Positions 15,062-23,667 of a stretch of 64,000 nt of DNA are shown one piece after another. The notes beneath the pieces were generated by a model, which was not told where the DNA came from, ran no database searches, and saw only the letters and a list, made by a program, of their open reading frames with translations. A program made the translations under genes and the position numbers. This DNA is from Actinomyces sp. ph3 (GTDB taxonomy: Bacteria; Actinomycetota; Actinomycetes; Actinomycetales; Actinomycetaceae): positions 248,001 through 312,000 of the forward strand of contig NZ_CAGY01000001.1 of NCBI RefSeq assembly GCF_000308055.1, written 5' to 3'. Each line of letters starts with the position of its first letter. The stretch's first letter is position 1.

Positions 15062-15859
15062 GTGCGTATCGCTCTCTTCTCAACTTGCCTGGCAGACGTC
15101 ATGTTCCCCCAGGCAGCCCAGGCGACAGTGTCACTGCTTGAACGCCTCGGCCATGAAGTTGTCTTCCCGGAAGGCCAGGTCTGCTGCGGCCAGATGCATG
15201 CCAACACCGGCTACTTCGAAGATGCCGCCAAGATCACTCGCAACCACGTTCGAACCTTCGAACCCGTCCTTGAAGGCGAATGGGACGCAATTGTGGTTCC
15301 TTCTGGCTCTTGCACGGGTGCTGCCCGACACGAGCAAAAACTCGTTGCTGAGCACGTTGGCGACGATCAGCTCGCAAAGCGCTCTCAGCAGATTGCCGCA
15401 CACACCTACGATCTCACCGAGCTCATTACCGATGTCTTGGGCCTGGAAGATGTCGGCGCATACTTCCCCCACACCGTGACATATCACCCGACCTGTCACT
15501 CACTGCGTATCGCACGCGTGGGTGATCGTCCTTACCGCCTGCTTCGCGCAGTGGAAGGTCTGACCCTTGTTGACCTGCCGGATGCTGAGGTTTGCTGCGG
15601 TTTTGGTGGCACCTTCTCCATGAAGAACTCCGAGACCTCGACTGCAATGCTTGCCGATAAGGTCTCGAATGTCATGTCAACGCACGCCGAGGTTCTGGTC
15701 ATGGGTGATTACTCCTGCTTGATGCACGTCGGAGGTGGCCTGTCCCGACTGAACTCGGGAATCCGCCCCATGCACCTCGCAGAGATTCTTGCATCCACTA
15801 AGGACAAGCCTTTCCTTGGCAACATTTCATTCGCTCCAGAAAGCGCACAGGTGATCTGA
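15062..15859 (+). CDS. lutA: Lactate utilization protein LutA (LldE-type, CCG domains)
   Basis: The 265-residue protein has two CCG (cysteine-rich) domains with VCCGQMHANTG and VCCGFGGTFSM, typical of LutA/LldE and glycolate oxidase iron-sulfur partners. It forms with LutB and LutC the cytoplasmic complex that oxidises L-lactate to pyruvate. It starts with GTG at 15062, preceded by AAAGGA, and is the first gene of lutABC, with one base to lutB. Length is slightly above the ~240 residues usual for the family. Confidence 0.94.
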   Translation: MRIALFSTCLADVMFPQAAQATVSLLERLGHEVVFPEGQVCCGQMHANTGYFEDAAKITRNHVRTFEPVLEGEWDAIVVPSGSCTGAARHEQKLVAEHVGDDQLAKRSQQIAAHTYDLTELITDVLGLEDVGAYFPHTVTYHPTCHSLRIARVGDRPYRLLRAVEGLTLVDLPDAEVCCGFGGTFSMKNSETSTAMLADKVSNVMSTHAEVLVMGDYSCLMHVGGGLSRLNSGIRPMHLAEILASTKDKPFLGNISFAPESAQVI

Positions 15860-15860
15860 A

Positions 15861-17486
15861 ATGTCTGAAACCTTCATCGGTATGCCCGGGGTCGCCTCGG
15901 GCGATGACTCCAATGCTGCGGTTCACACCGGAGGATGGCGAACGACAGTTGAGATCCCCGAAGACACTCTTCGCTGGGGTCCTACCTTCCCCGAGGCCGC
16001 GCATAAGACCCTCGCAAACACCCAGATGCGCCGCAATCTGGGCCACGCTACCCGCACCATTCGCGCTAAGCGCGGTCAGCGTGTTGCAGAGATGCCAGAC
16101 TGGGAAGACCTGCGTGACGCTGCAGAAGCGATCAAGTTTGAGGTCGAATCTCGACTCCCTGAACTGCTGGAAGAATTCGAGCGTAATGTGACCGCCCGCG
16201 GAGGTATCGTCCATTGGGCACGCGATAAGCATGAAGCAAATCGCATCATCGCGGACATCATTAAGTCCAAGGGCGTCGACGAAGTCGTCAAGATCAAGTC
16301 GATGGCAACCCAGGAAACGAACCTCAACGAGTTCCTGAAAGACGAAGGTATTTCCGCACGCGAGACCGACCTGGCAGAAATGATCGTTCAGCTTGCTGAC
16401 GATATGCCCAGCCACATTGTCGTTCCCGCAATTCACCGTAACCGTTCCGAGGTTCGTGGCATCTTCCTCGATCGAATGGAAGATGCCCCGCGTGATCTTT
16501 CTGATGATCCTCAGGAATTGACGGCCGCCGCACGCGCACACCTTCGTAAGAAGTTCCTGCACGCCAAGGTCGCGGTTTCAGGTACCAACATGGGCGTCGC
16601 TGAAACCGGAACCGTGTCGGTCTTTGAATCGGAAGGTAATGGACGTATGTGCCTGACCCTTCCCGATACGCTCATCACATTGATGGGTATCGAAAAGCTG
16701 GTTCCTCGTTACCAGGACATCGAGGTCTTCTCCCAGCTTCTCCCCCGCTCTGCCACTGGTGAGCGCATGAACCCCTACACCTCGATGTGGACGGGAGTGA
16801 CTCCGGGTGATGGCCCGCAGGAATTCCACCTGATCCTGATGGATAACGGACGCACCAAGACTCTTGCTGATCCCATTGGCCGTGAAGCCCTTGCATGCAT
16901 TCGTTGTGGTTCCTGCATGAATATCTGCCCGGTCTACCAGCACACTTCAGGCCACGCCTACGGTTCGGTTTACCCCGGCCCCATCGGCGCCATCCTCACG
17001 CCGCAGCTGACTCAGGGATTGGATGAGAAGGATCCCGTCCACACCCTTCCCTTCGCATCCTCTCTGTGCGGTGCGTGTGGCGAGGTCTGCCCGGTCAAGA
17101 TCAAGATTCCGAACATCCTGCTCCATATGCGTGCCCGTACCGTGGACGTCAAGCACAGCATCGTGCCCGATATCTGGGATTTGGCGATGGGTGCTTCCAC
17201 TCCTGTCATGTCCAATTCAAAGGCGTGGGAGCTGGCAACGACCGGTATCAAGGCCACCCGTATTGCCAAGAAGAAGGGAAAGATCGGTGCTCTTCCCTTC
17301 CCTGCCTCGCTGTGGACTACTGCCCGCGATATTCCGGTCGCTCCGAAGGAAACATTCCGCCAGTGGTGGCGGCGTACTCACCCCGACTCAGATGCCTCGG
17401 CTCCGCGCTCAGATGCGCCGGCAAAGGATCTCCCCTTGGCAAGTGAGCACGGAATGACTACTCACACGAATACTGAGGAGGCCTGA
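15861..17486 (+). CDS. lutB: Lactate utilization iron-sulfur protein LutB
   Basis: The 541-residue protein has an N-terminal LUD-type domain (about 60-330) and a C-terminal ferredoxin-like region with two clusters, CIRCGSCMNICPVY and CGACGEVCPV, that carry electrons from lactate oxidation. The tail after residue ~490 is Ala/Asp/Ser-rich and variable. It starts one base after the lutA stop and ends one base before the lutC ATG, so the three genes are translationally linked. Membership in LutB/LldF is unambiguous. Confidence 0.95.
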   Translation: MSETFIGMPGVASGDDSNAAVHTGGWRTTVEIPEDTLRWGPTFPEAAHKTLANTQMRRNLGHATRTIRAKRGQRVAEMPDWEDLRDAAEAIKFEVESRLPELLEEFERNVTARGGIVHWARDKHEANRIIADIIKSKGVDEVVKIKSMATQETNLNEFLKDEGISARETDLAEMIVQLADDMPSHIVVPAIHRNRSEVRGIFLDRMEDAPRDLSDDPQELTAAARAHLRKKFLHAKVAVSGTNMGVAETGTVSVFESEGNGRMCLTLPDTLITLMGIEKLVPRYQDIEVFSQLLPRSATGERMNPYTSMWTGVTPGDGPQEFHLILMDNGRTKTLADPIGREALACIRCGSCMNICPVYQHTSGHAYGSVYPGPIGAILTPQLTQGLDEKDPVHTLPFASSLCGACGEVCPVKIKIPNILLHMRARTVDVKHSIVPDIWDLAMGASTPVMSNSKAWELATTGIKATRIAKKKGKIGALPFPASLWTTARDIPVAPKETFRQWWRRTHPDSDASAPRSDAPAKDLPLASEHGMTTHTNTEEA

Positions 17487-17487
17487 G

Positions 17488-18153
17488 ATGGTTATGGATG
17501 CGAAGACCGCTATCCTCGCCCGTGCGCGCGAGGCCATTGAGCGCTCGCAAGAGGGACGTCCCGTCCGCGAGATTCCCCGTAACTACATCCGCGAAGGCCA
17601 GCATGCACCCGGTTCGGATGAAGTCGTTGCTGAGATGATTGAGAAGCTCGAGGATTACTCAGCGCAGGTTGTCGAAGCACGCGATGATCAGGCGATCGAA
17701 GACGCGATCGCAAAGTTCCTTTCCGAGGCCAAGGCTTCCTCGGTTGTCGTTCCCACCGGCCTCGATGATCAGTTCAAGAAGGCGGCTGGACGCGATAAGC
17801 GAAAGGTACGTGAAGATTCGCGCGAGAACGCTATTCCGACATTGGAATTGGACGATATCGATGCCGTTGTGACCCGCACTCGCGTCGGGATTTCCATTTC
17901 GGGAACGATTATTTTGGACGGCGAACCTGATCAAGGACGCCGCGCCATCACTCTTGTTCCCGATACTCATGTGGCCATTCTCGAGCGCTCCGCGATCGTT
18001 CCGACCGTCCCACAGGCCGTCGATATCTTGGGTGAGCACCCCGAGCGTCCGACGACCTGGATCGCTGGTGGTTCGGCTACTTCAGATATCGAATTGGTTC
18101 GAGTCAATGGCGTTCACGGTCCTCGTCACCTGCGAGTGATCATCGCACACTAA
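17488..18153 (+). CDS. lutC: Lactate utilization protein LutC (LUD domain)
   Basis: The 221-residue protein is a single LUD domain ending in the family signature TWIAGGSATSDIELVRVNGVHG followed by PRHLRVII. It completes the LutABC lactate dehydrogenase complex. The ATG at 17488 is preceded by GAGGAGG within the end of lutB. A strong terminator at 18181 closes the operon. Confidence 0.93.
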   Translation: MVMDAKTAILARAREAIERSQEGRPVREIPRNYIREGQHAPGSDEVVAEMIEKLEDYSAQVVEARDDQAIEDAIAKFLSEAKASSVVVPTGLDDQFKKAAGRDKRKVREDSRENAIPTLELDDIDAVVTRTRVGISISGTIILDGEPDQGRRAITLVPDTHVAILERSAIVPTVPQAVDILGEHPERPTTWIAGGSATSDIELVRVNGVHGPRHLRVIIAH

Positions 18154-18180
18154 GCAGTCCACGACTGACACTGTGTAGTT

Positions 18181-18228
18181 AAGTGGTGGTGCGGCCCCAA
18201 AAGGACCGCCCCACCACTTACTCTCTTA
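18181..18228 (+). terminator. Terminator of lutABC
   Basis: AAGTGGTGG and CCACCACTT form the outer stem, with a GC-rich inner stem (GCGGCCCC...GGACCGC). A pyrimidine-rich tail follows on plus. The next gene is convergent. Confidence 0.8.
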
Positions 18229-18267
18229 TTCACAGGAAATCGAAGAAGTACCTCAGCATGGACGTCT

Positions 18268-18984
18268 CTACTCCGTTATTTCCTTCCCATCCTCCTGTGA
18301 GCTCTCAAGAGTGAATGCGAAAGAATGAGTCGTCATATCATTCATCACGATATAAATCTTTTCGCGCCCCTCGAGCTCTGCGAAGAAGATATCTTCAAGC
18401 TTGATGTCGTTTTTATCAAGTTCCTTCGTGAGCCATTCCTTGCTCTGGCCAGAGGCTTCAAGTTGATCCTGAACAACCTGTCCCTTCGAGACTAAGACGT
18501 AGCTCAAGCTTCCATCGCCCTTCTTGACAACGGTCAAAGAGCCATTGGATCCATACTGTGCAAACTCAACATCTTCAACTGAAAAGATCCCGCGCGAGCG
18601 AAGCTCTTCGGTGAAGCTAATCATGTCAAAAGTATTGTTTGCATCATCGAGGGAATCAATGACGAAATGGCCGTGATTGATGATAGTCACCGCTTTGCCC
18701 TTGACGATTTGCCGCGCGGGCATGAAGCGGGAGGCAATGAAGTTGAAGAGAGAAATCATCCCTACGGTTGCAAGCAGCAGCACAACGTAGGAGAAAGTTG
18801 AAACCGAATGGTTGTAGATGATGCCGCCGATGATCCCACCCAGGATGAAGTTTCCGATGAAGTCAATGGAAGTGAATTGGGTGAGGCTTTGTTTCTTGGT
18901 CAGAGTCAGGTGAGCAGAGATAATTACGATACCGATGAAGAGCCGGTAAATCGAGTGTGCGTCAAGGATGAGTTCGTTCCACAT
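18268..18984 (-). CDS. DUF421 (YetF-like) membrane protein
   Basis: The 238-residue protein has three N-terminal membrane segments (to about residue 95) and a cytoplasmic alpha/beta domain with the family landmarks FIGNFILGGIIGGIIYNHSV and FTEELRSRGIFSVEDVEFAQ. DUF421 proteins such as YetF are widespread; their role is unclear, with links to spore or envelope physiology in Bacillus. There is no ribosome-binding site, but TACGAT (18991-18996) lies six bases before the ATG, so it is probably leaderless. It is convergent with lutABC and not obviously part of an operon. Confidence 0.85.
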   Translation of the reverse strand: MWNELILDAHSIYRLFIGIVIISAHLTLTKKQSLTQFTSIDFIGNFILGGIIGGIIYNHSVSTFSYVVLLLATVGMISLFNFIASRFMPARQIVKGKAVTIINHGHFVIDSLDDANNTFDMISFTEELRSRGIFSVEDVEFAQYGSNGSLTVVKKGDGSLSYVLVSKGQVVQDQLEASGQSKEWLTKELDKNDIKLEDIFFAELEGREKIYIVMNDMTTHSFAFTLESSQEDGKEITE

Positions 18985-19019
18985 GCGTCAATCGTAGAAC
19001 GCTGAACCTGAAACAACAG

Positions 19020-19055
19020 TGTGGGGCCCGGCACCAATCGGTACCGGGCCCCACA
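19020..19055. terminator. Terminator of rpmF, very stable hairpin
   Basis: GTGGGGCCCGG and its complement form a long GC-rich stem. On the minus strand it follows the rpmF stop by about 20 bp; the tail there is ACTGTTGTTT. Confidence 0.75.
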
Positions 19056-19075
19056 AAAACTTGCGAACGGAGGAA

Positions 19076-19246
19076 TCAGTCCTCGACGTCCAGCAGGCCG
19101 TTCTTGTACGCCTTCGCCAGACGACGGGGAACACGCACCTCACGGCCGCCCACCTTGATGGTGTTCAGCTCAGTGAGATCGGCCTTCCATGCGGACCGGC
19201 GAGTGCGGGTGTTTGCTCGGGACATCTTGCGCTTGGGAACTGCCAT
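19076..19246 (-). CDS. rpmF: 50S ribosomal protein L32
   Basis: The 56-codon gene encodes [18 protein letters not shown], the conserved L32 start, and ends NGLLDVED. It has no cysteine, so it is the zinc-free form of L32; other bacteria use a form with a CxxC zinc site. AGGAG lies upstream of the ATG. It is monocistronic, with its own terminator at 19020. L32 is a component of the 50S subunit. Confidence 0.95.
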   Translation of the reverse strand: MAVPKRKMSRANTRTRRSAWKADLTELNTIKVGGREVRVPRRLAKAYKNGLLDVED

Positions 19247-19450
19247 GACCCTACCGCTCCTCTTCTAGTTCTGACGTTTTTACCGCGTCGACGCGCATCT
19301 TTCAGATACGCAGTCATACAGATATGACTTTCGACAACCTGACCACTGTAGCACGACGGGCCAAAAGTACGCATATTCCAAAGGAATTATTCGTGCGAAG
19401 CTCGTCTCATTCCCGGAGCTCGCAATCACTCATGCAACAATGAAGACACT

Positions 19451-20092
19451 ATGTCCTCTCTTCGAGTACTTGCTTCAGGCACACGCCTGTCCCACGAAAT
19501 TGAAATTAAGCGGTCGCGCTTTATTGCATCGATCGCTCGGACAGATACACCCGAAGAAGCCCGAGAGTTCATTAATTCGGTGAAAGACGCCCATCCGCAG
19601 GCGCGCCACAACTGCTCGGCATGGATGATCGCAGAAGAAGGCCATTCACCTTCTCAACATTCCTCAGATGATGGAGAGCCCTCAGGAACCGCTGGAACGC
19701 CCATGTTGGATGTTCTTAAGCGCAATGAACTATGGAACGTGACGGTCGTCGTGACGCGCTACTTCGGAGGAATTCTCCTGGGCGCCGGCGGCCTCGTGCG
19801 GGCTTATTCAAGCGCAACCAGTGAGGCGCTCGCTCAGGCCTCTTTCGCGCGCTTGGAGGCGCTGACAGTCGTTGAGACTGAACTCGCTCCCGTCGATGCT
19901 GGACGAATCGAAGGCGAGTTACGCCGACTAGGCGGGCACGTACTCGATACTCAGTGGGGATCCTCTGTATTACTCACCGTGGCGATGACCCCTGAGCAAC
20001 TAGAAATCGCCGAGAACCTGCTTGCCACGCTCAGTTCGGGCCAGTACGTTTTTCGCCCCCTGGGACAACGTTACATAGAAATCGCGGAATAA
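19451..20092 (+). CDS. yigZ: YigZ/IMPACT-family protein
   Basis: The 213-residue protein has the UPF0029/IMPACT N-terminal domain (about 1-125), with IKRSRFIASIARTDTPEEA, HNCSAWMIAE, SDDGEPSGTAGTPML and VTRYFGGILLGAGGLVRAYS, followed by a short C-terminal DUF1949 domain. Eukaryotic IMPACT modulates GCN2; in bacteria the role is uncertain (YvyE/YigZ). The length is typical. It is divergent from rpmF across a 204-bp promoter gap in which I see no other gene. Confidence 0.92.
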   Translation: MSSLRVLASGTRLSHEIEIKRSRFIASIARTDTPEEAREFINSVKDAHPQARHNCSAWMIAEEGHSPSQHSSDDGEPSGTAGTPMLDVLKRNELWNVTVVVTRYFGGILLGAGGLVRAYSSATSEALAQASFARLEALTVVETELAPVDAGRIEGELRRLGGHVLDTQWGSSVLLTVAMTPEQLEIAENLLATLSSGQYVFRPLGQRYIEIAE

Positions 20093-20152
20093 TGTGACTC
20101 CCCATAGAGTTGCAGTTACGTGCACAGCACGAAGCGACATCTAGGAGACATC

Positions 20153-21085
20153 ATGACCAACATCGCAACAGATGTCACCGACCTCATCGGTGGCACTCCC
20201 CTGGTTCGAATTAACCGCCTGAATGTGGGTGGCGCGGAAATCGTCGCAAAAGTCGAGGCTTTCAACCCAGCTTCTTCCGTCAAGGATCGTATTGCTCGTT
20301 CCATCGTTGATGCTGCAGAGGCATCCGGGGAACTTAAGCCGGGCGGAACCATTATCGAAGCCACTTCAGGAAATACCGGTGTTGCACTCTCGATGGTCGG
20401 TGCGGCACGTGGTTACAAGGTTGTCATTGTTATGCCTTCTTCGATGAGCCTTGAGCGCCGCATTCTTATTCGCGCCTTCGGTGCAGAACTGGTCCTTACC
20501 GACCCTAAGGGCGGAGTGACCGCCGCTGTCGCAGAAGCTGAGCGTATCCGCGATTCGCGCCCCGGATCAATCATCGCCTCACAGTTCACCAATCCGGCAA
20601 ATCCCGCCGTGCACCGTCGTACGACTGCAGAAGAAATTCTTCACGATACTGACGAGAACGTTGATATCTTCATTGCAGGCGTTGGTACAGGAGGAACAGT
20701 GTCCGGTGTGGGTGCCGTCCTCAAGGAACTCAAGCCCAATGTCAAGGTCATTGCGGTTCAACCCGCAGAGTCCCCCCTTCTTACCGGTGGCGAGGCAGGC
20801 CCTCACGGGATCCAGGGACTCGGTCCAAACTTCGTCGCTCAGACCTATGACCCCAGCGTTGTTGACGAAGTGATCGATATTGAAACGCCCCTTGCACTGG
20901 AGACTTCGCGACGAGCAGCCGCAGAAGAAGGCTTGCTTGTTGGCATTTCTTCAGGAGCAGCACTTGCCGCTGCGATCCAAGTGGCACAGCGCCCTGAAAA
21001 CGAAGGTAAGCGAATCGTCGTGGTCCTCCCCGATACCGGTGAGCGTTACCTTTCGACAGCGCTTTTCGAAAACCTGCGCGACTGA
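20153..21085 (+). CDS. cysK: Cysteine synthase A (O-acetylserine sulfhydrylase)
   Basis: The 310-residue PLP enzyme makes cysteine from O-acetylserine and sulfide. PLP lysine is K44 in FNPASSVKDRIA; EATSGNTGVALSMVGA holds the substrate loop and GVGTGGTVSGVG the phosphate site. ATG 20153 gives the family start MTNIATDVTDLIGGTPLV and follows AGGAG; an upstream in-frame ATG at 20120 is unlikely. cysE lies 145 bp downstream, behind a hairpin that may uncouple the two genes. CysE ends in Ile, as needed for docking into CysK, so a cysteine synthase complex is likely. Confidence 0.96.
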   Translation: MTNIATDVTDLIGGTPLVRINRLNVGGAEIVAKVEAFNPASSVKDRIARSIVDAAEASGELKPGGTIIEATSGNTGVALSMVGAARGYKVVIVMPSSMSLERRILIRAFGAELVLTDPKGGVTAAVAEAERIRDSRPGSIIASQFTNPANPAVHRRTTAEEILHDTDENVDIFIAGVGTGGTVSGVGAVLKELKPNVKVIAVQPAESPLLTGGEAGPHGIQGLGPNFVAQTYDPSVVDEVIDIETPLALETSRRAAAEEGLLVGISSGAALAAAIQVAQRPENEGKRIVVVLPDTGERYLSTALFENLRD

Positions 21086-21091
21086 CAGGTC

Positions 21092-21130
21092 TGGGGTGGA
21101 TGAGCTCGCGGCTCATCCACCCCATTTCTG
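21092..21130 (+). terminator. Hairpin between cysK and cysE
   Basis: A 14-bp perfect stem (TGGGGTGGATGAGC and its complement, loop TCGCG) is followed by TTTCTGCGTTCT. It probably terminates or attenuates cysK transcripts; cysE may then need its own promoter. Confidence 0.75.
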
Positions 21131-21230
21131 CGTTCTCACCCAAGAACGCACAGGACAATCCAAACCCCCAAGCACTTCATCCCTCACGAAAGTGCAACAC
21201 TGACCACGAGCAACTGACGGAGAACTACCC

Positions 21231-21848
21231 ATGGCCTCGTCTCCACGCAAGATTATTCAGCTTCTTGCAGAGGATCTTCGAACGGCAAAACGGCGTGATC
21301 CCGCGGCCCGTTCGACTCTTGAAGTCGCACTCGCCTACCCCGGCGTCCATGCACTGTGGACTCACCGAGTAACACACGCGATGTGGTCACACCCCGCGCT
21401 ACGCACGCCCGCTCGTGTCCTTTCCTCAATTGCACGGATGGCGACCGGGGTTGATATTCATCCCGAGGCAACCATCGGGCGCCGCGTATTCATTGACCAC
21501 GCCACTGGGGTCGTGATTGGGCAAACAGCCGAGGTCGGTGAGGACGTTGTGATCTTCCACGGGGTGACCTTGGGTGGCGTCGCCATGAACCCCGGGAAAC
21601 GCCATCCAACCATTGGCAATCACGTCATGATCGGTGCTGGCGCAAAGGTTCTTGGCCCAATCACTGTAGGCGATGGCGCCAAAGTTGGAGCCAACGCCGT
21701 CGTCACCAAGGATGTCCCCGAAGACGCTGTTGCAATCGGCGTCCCGGCGAAGTTACGTCAGAAACCGGAAGAACGAATGGTGGAGGACGATCGCGACCTC
21801 ATCATCGACCCAAATTGCTGGGAAGATGATCCCACCTGGTACATCTAA
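21231..21848 (+). CDS. cysE: Serine O-acetyltransferase
   Basis: The 205-residue protein acetylates serine for the adjacent CysK. An N-terminal helical part precedes the left-handed beta-helix of hexapeptide repeats (ATGVDIHPEATIGRRVFIDH, TGVVIGQTAEVGEDVVIFHG and HPTIGNHVMIGAGAKVLGPI). The catalytic His is in IDHATGVVIG. It is the shorter, SrpH/EpsC-like type and not the 270-residue E. coli type. The C-terminus DDPTWYI ends in Ile, the residue that inserts into the CysK active site in known complexes. GGAG precedes the ATG. Confidence 0.95.
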   Translation: MASSPRKIIQLLAEDLRTAKRRDPAARSTLEVALAYPGVHALWTHRVTHAMWSHPALRTPARVLSSIARMATGVDIHPEATIGRRVFIDHATGVVIGQTAEVGEDVVIFHGVTLGGVAMNPGKRHPTIGNHVMIGAGAKVLGPITVGDGAKVGANAVVTKDVPEDAVAIGVPAKLRQKPEERMVEDDRDLIIDPNCWEDDPTWYI

Positions 21849-21957
21849 GTTCCTCGTATTTGTCAAGCTTTCGAACAAACTCCCAGATGCAATTCTGTGA
21901 GTCCGCACACCTTCTCACGCGCCGTCACCCGTGTAACAGATCACATATTCTGTCCTT

Positions 21958-22458
21958 ATGGATAAACATTCTCTACAAGCACAGATTGACGCACTGACGC
22001 GCCTTCGCGGTGCAACAGAGTGCGAGATCGGCGTACTGACACGTTTCGATATCCCGGAACTTGCTGAGCTTTCTTTAGCCGCATACGGTATCCGCCCAAG
22101 TATCGAGGCGAATATTGAAGCAACAGACGAGATGCGCCTGTGCTTTGACGGGGTTTTCGGCACTCCATTGGAGGGATCTTTCCTAGGCGGTTGGATCGAA
22201 GGAGAGTTAATCGCCGCGATCATCGTCGTCGTCGATCCCCCCGTCGAGGAACCCAGCGGACTTCCACAGGTCATTGACCTGATGGTTCACCCAAAGTTCC
22301 GAGGCCGCGGAATCGCTACTGCATTAGTCGCAGAGTGCGCGCGTCGCTGTAAGGACTGGGGAGCATCCTCACTCATCGTCAGAATCGACGAGGCGAATGT
22401 TCACCTTCCTCAGATCTACGACATCTTCCAAGAAGGCGAAAACTCCCCCACAAGCTAG
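21958..22458 (+). CDS. GNAT-family N-acetyltransferase
   Basis: The 166-residue protein is a GNAT domain with the acetyl-CoA loop in LMVHPKFRGRGIATALVAEC and a preceding beta strand (LIAAIIVVVDPPVEE). The substrate cannot be predicted. It lacks the C-terminal strands of some GNATs but appears complete. TATTCT (21946-21951) sits six bases before the ATG with no ribosome-binding site, suggesting a leaderless transcript. It is convergent with the Nei-family gene. Confidence 0.8.
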   Translation: MDKHSLQAQIDALTRLRGATECEIGVLTRFDIPELAELSLAAYGIRPSIEANIEATDEMRLCFDGVFGTPLEGSFLGGWIEGELIAAIIVVVDPPVEEPSGLPQVIDLMVHPKFRGRGIATALVAECARRCKDWGASSLIVRIDEANVHLPQIYDIFQEGENSPTS

Positions 22459-22534
22459 ACAGAAATGCTTCAAGCACAGGGAAACACTTTGCAATTAGTT
22501 GAGCTGTCCCCTACCGCGAAGTCTTCCTACCGCT

Positions 22535-23665
22535 TTAGTTCTGGCAATTCGAGCACCAGAAAAGACGGCGATTTTGCATGAGTTTTTCACTGATCATCGT
22601 CCCGCATTTAATGCATGGCCGTCCGCTGCGATGGTAGATGTACCAGCGCGCCAATTCTTCATCGCCTTCTGGAATTGGATCAGGCTGATCCTCGGGGCGA
22701 ATCGTATCGATACGTCCAATTTCTAGGCCTCGCGTCATCAGCTCGCAGACGATATCCCACAGATGCCCAACACGCTGAACCGAGAGGCGATTACCTGCCC
22801 TCATCGGTGAAATACCGGCCAGGAACAATGCTTCCGCACGATAGATATTCCCAACTCCAGCAGCGATCGACTGGTCCATTAAGAGCTCACCGATCGGACG
22901 TTTACGTCCGCGGATCATCTCAATGAAACGCTTACGCGTTGCAGGATCTTGCGTGGCACCCGGCTGAAGTGGGTCACACCCTAGCTTGGATTCGACAACA
23001 CGTCGATCTTCATCGGAAATTAGCTCGCACCGATTCGGACCGGTAACATCTGCGACTGCGTGCTCAGACAACACGCGCAGGCGAACCTGTCCAACAGGAT
23101 CGGGGGCATTCCATTCTTCACCGTGCTTCTGGATATTTCCAGACGCCAAATTATCTTCGACGTACAGAGTATCGTCTGCGTAGCTTGCCCACTTCAGAGC
23201 CGCATGTCGGTGACCTTTTGTTGCCACCCAGTTCGTGCGTGGCGCTCCAATGGAGGATGGGACATCAAATGCACGCTCATCAGCATCAAAACGCCAAGAC
23301 CCATAGAGACCCAAGTGAATATGGAGCCATTGGAGCTCCTCGTCACAGGGGAAAGCGTGCTCTCCCCACAACGGCGATGATCCCGTGAAGGGCAATGCGG
23401 CCTCGGCCTCGGGACTGCCCAAGTGAGCGGCAAACTCAGCCTCCGCAGACCTCGCTTCCTCAGCACAAGAGGCGGCAGCCTCGGCCGGCATAAAACCAAC
23501 AAACATGTGCTTACCCACCGCCCGCACAGCGACAACCTTGTGGTGGTTAATCAACTGTGCGGATGAGGCAAAACGCCCCTGCGGTGACGAAGTCTCGACC
23601 TGGCTGCCCTGGAAGAGGACAGAAAACGTGTTGGCGATCCGATGGATCGCATCTCCTTCAGGCAT
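22535..23665 (-). CDS. Fpg/Nei-family DNA glycosylase with an N-terminal insertion
   Basis: The 376-residue protein begins MPEGDAIHRIA, in which Pro2 and Glu3 are the catalytic pair of Nei/Fpg enzymes, and has Lys52 in VGKHMFVGF. The helix-two-turn-helix region contains MDQSIAAGVGNIYRAEALF, and the end is a zinc finger (CIKCG...CSNC). It excises oxidised bases from DNA. It is about 100 residues longer than usual, in part because residues ~60-109 form an Ala/Glu-rich insertion inside the N-terminal beta-sandwich. It starts two bases after the leuS stop, so it is probably coupled to leuS. It is closer to actinobacterial Nei than to MutM. Confidence 0.9.
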   Translation of the reverse strand: MPEGDAIHRIANTFSVLFQGSQVETSSPQGRFASSAQLINHHKVVAVRAVGKHMFVGFMPAEAAASCAEEARSAEAEFAAHLGSPEAEAALPFTGSSPLWGEHAFPCDEELQWLHIHLGLYGSWRFDADERAFDVPSSIGAPRTNWVATKGHRHAALKWASYADDTLYVEDNLASGNIQKHGEEWNAPDPVGQVRLRVLSEHAVADVTGPNRCELISDEDRRVVESKLGCDPLQPGATQDPATRKRFIEMIRGRKRPIGELLMDQSIAAGVGNIYRAEALFLAGISPMRAGNRLSVQRVGHLWDIVCELMTRGLEIGRIDTIRPEDQPDPIPEGDEELARWYIYHRSGRPCIKCGTMISEKLMQNRRLFWCSNCQN

Positions 23666-23667
23666 GG

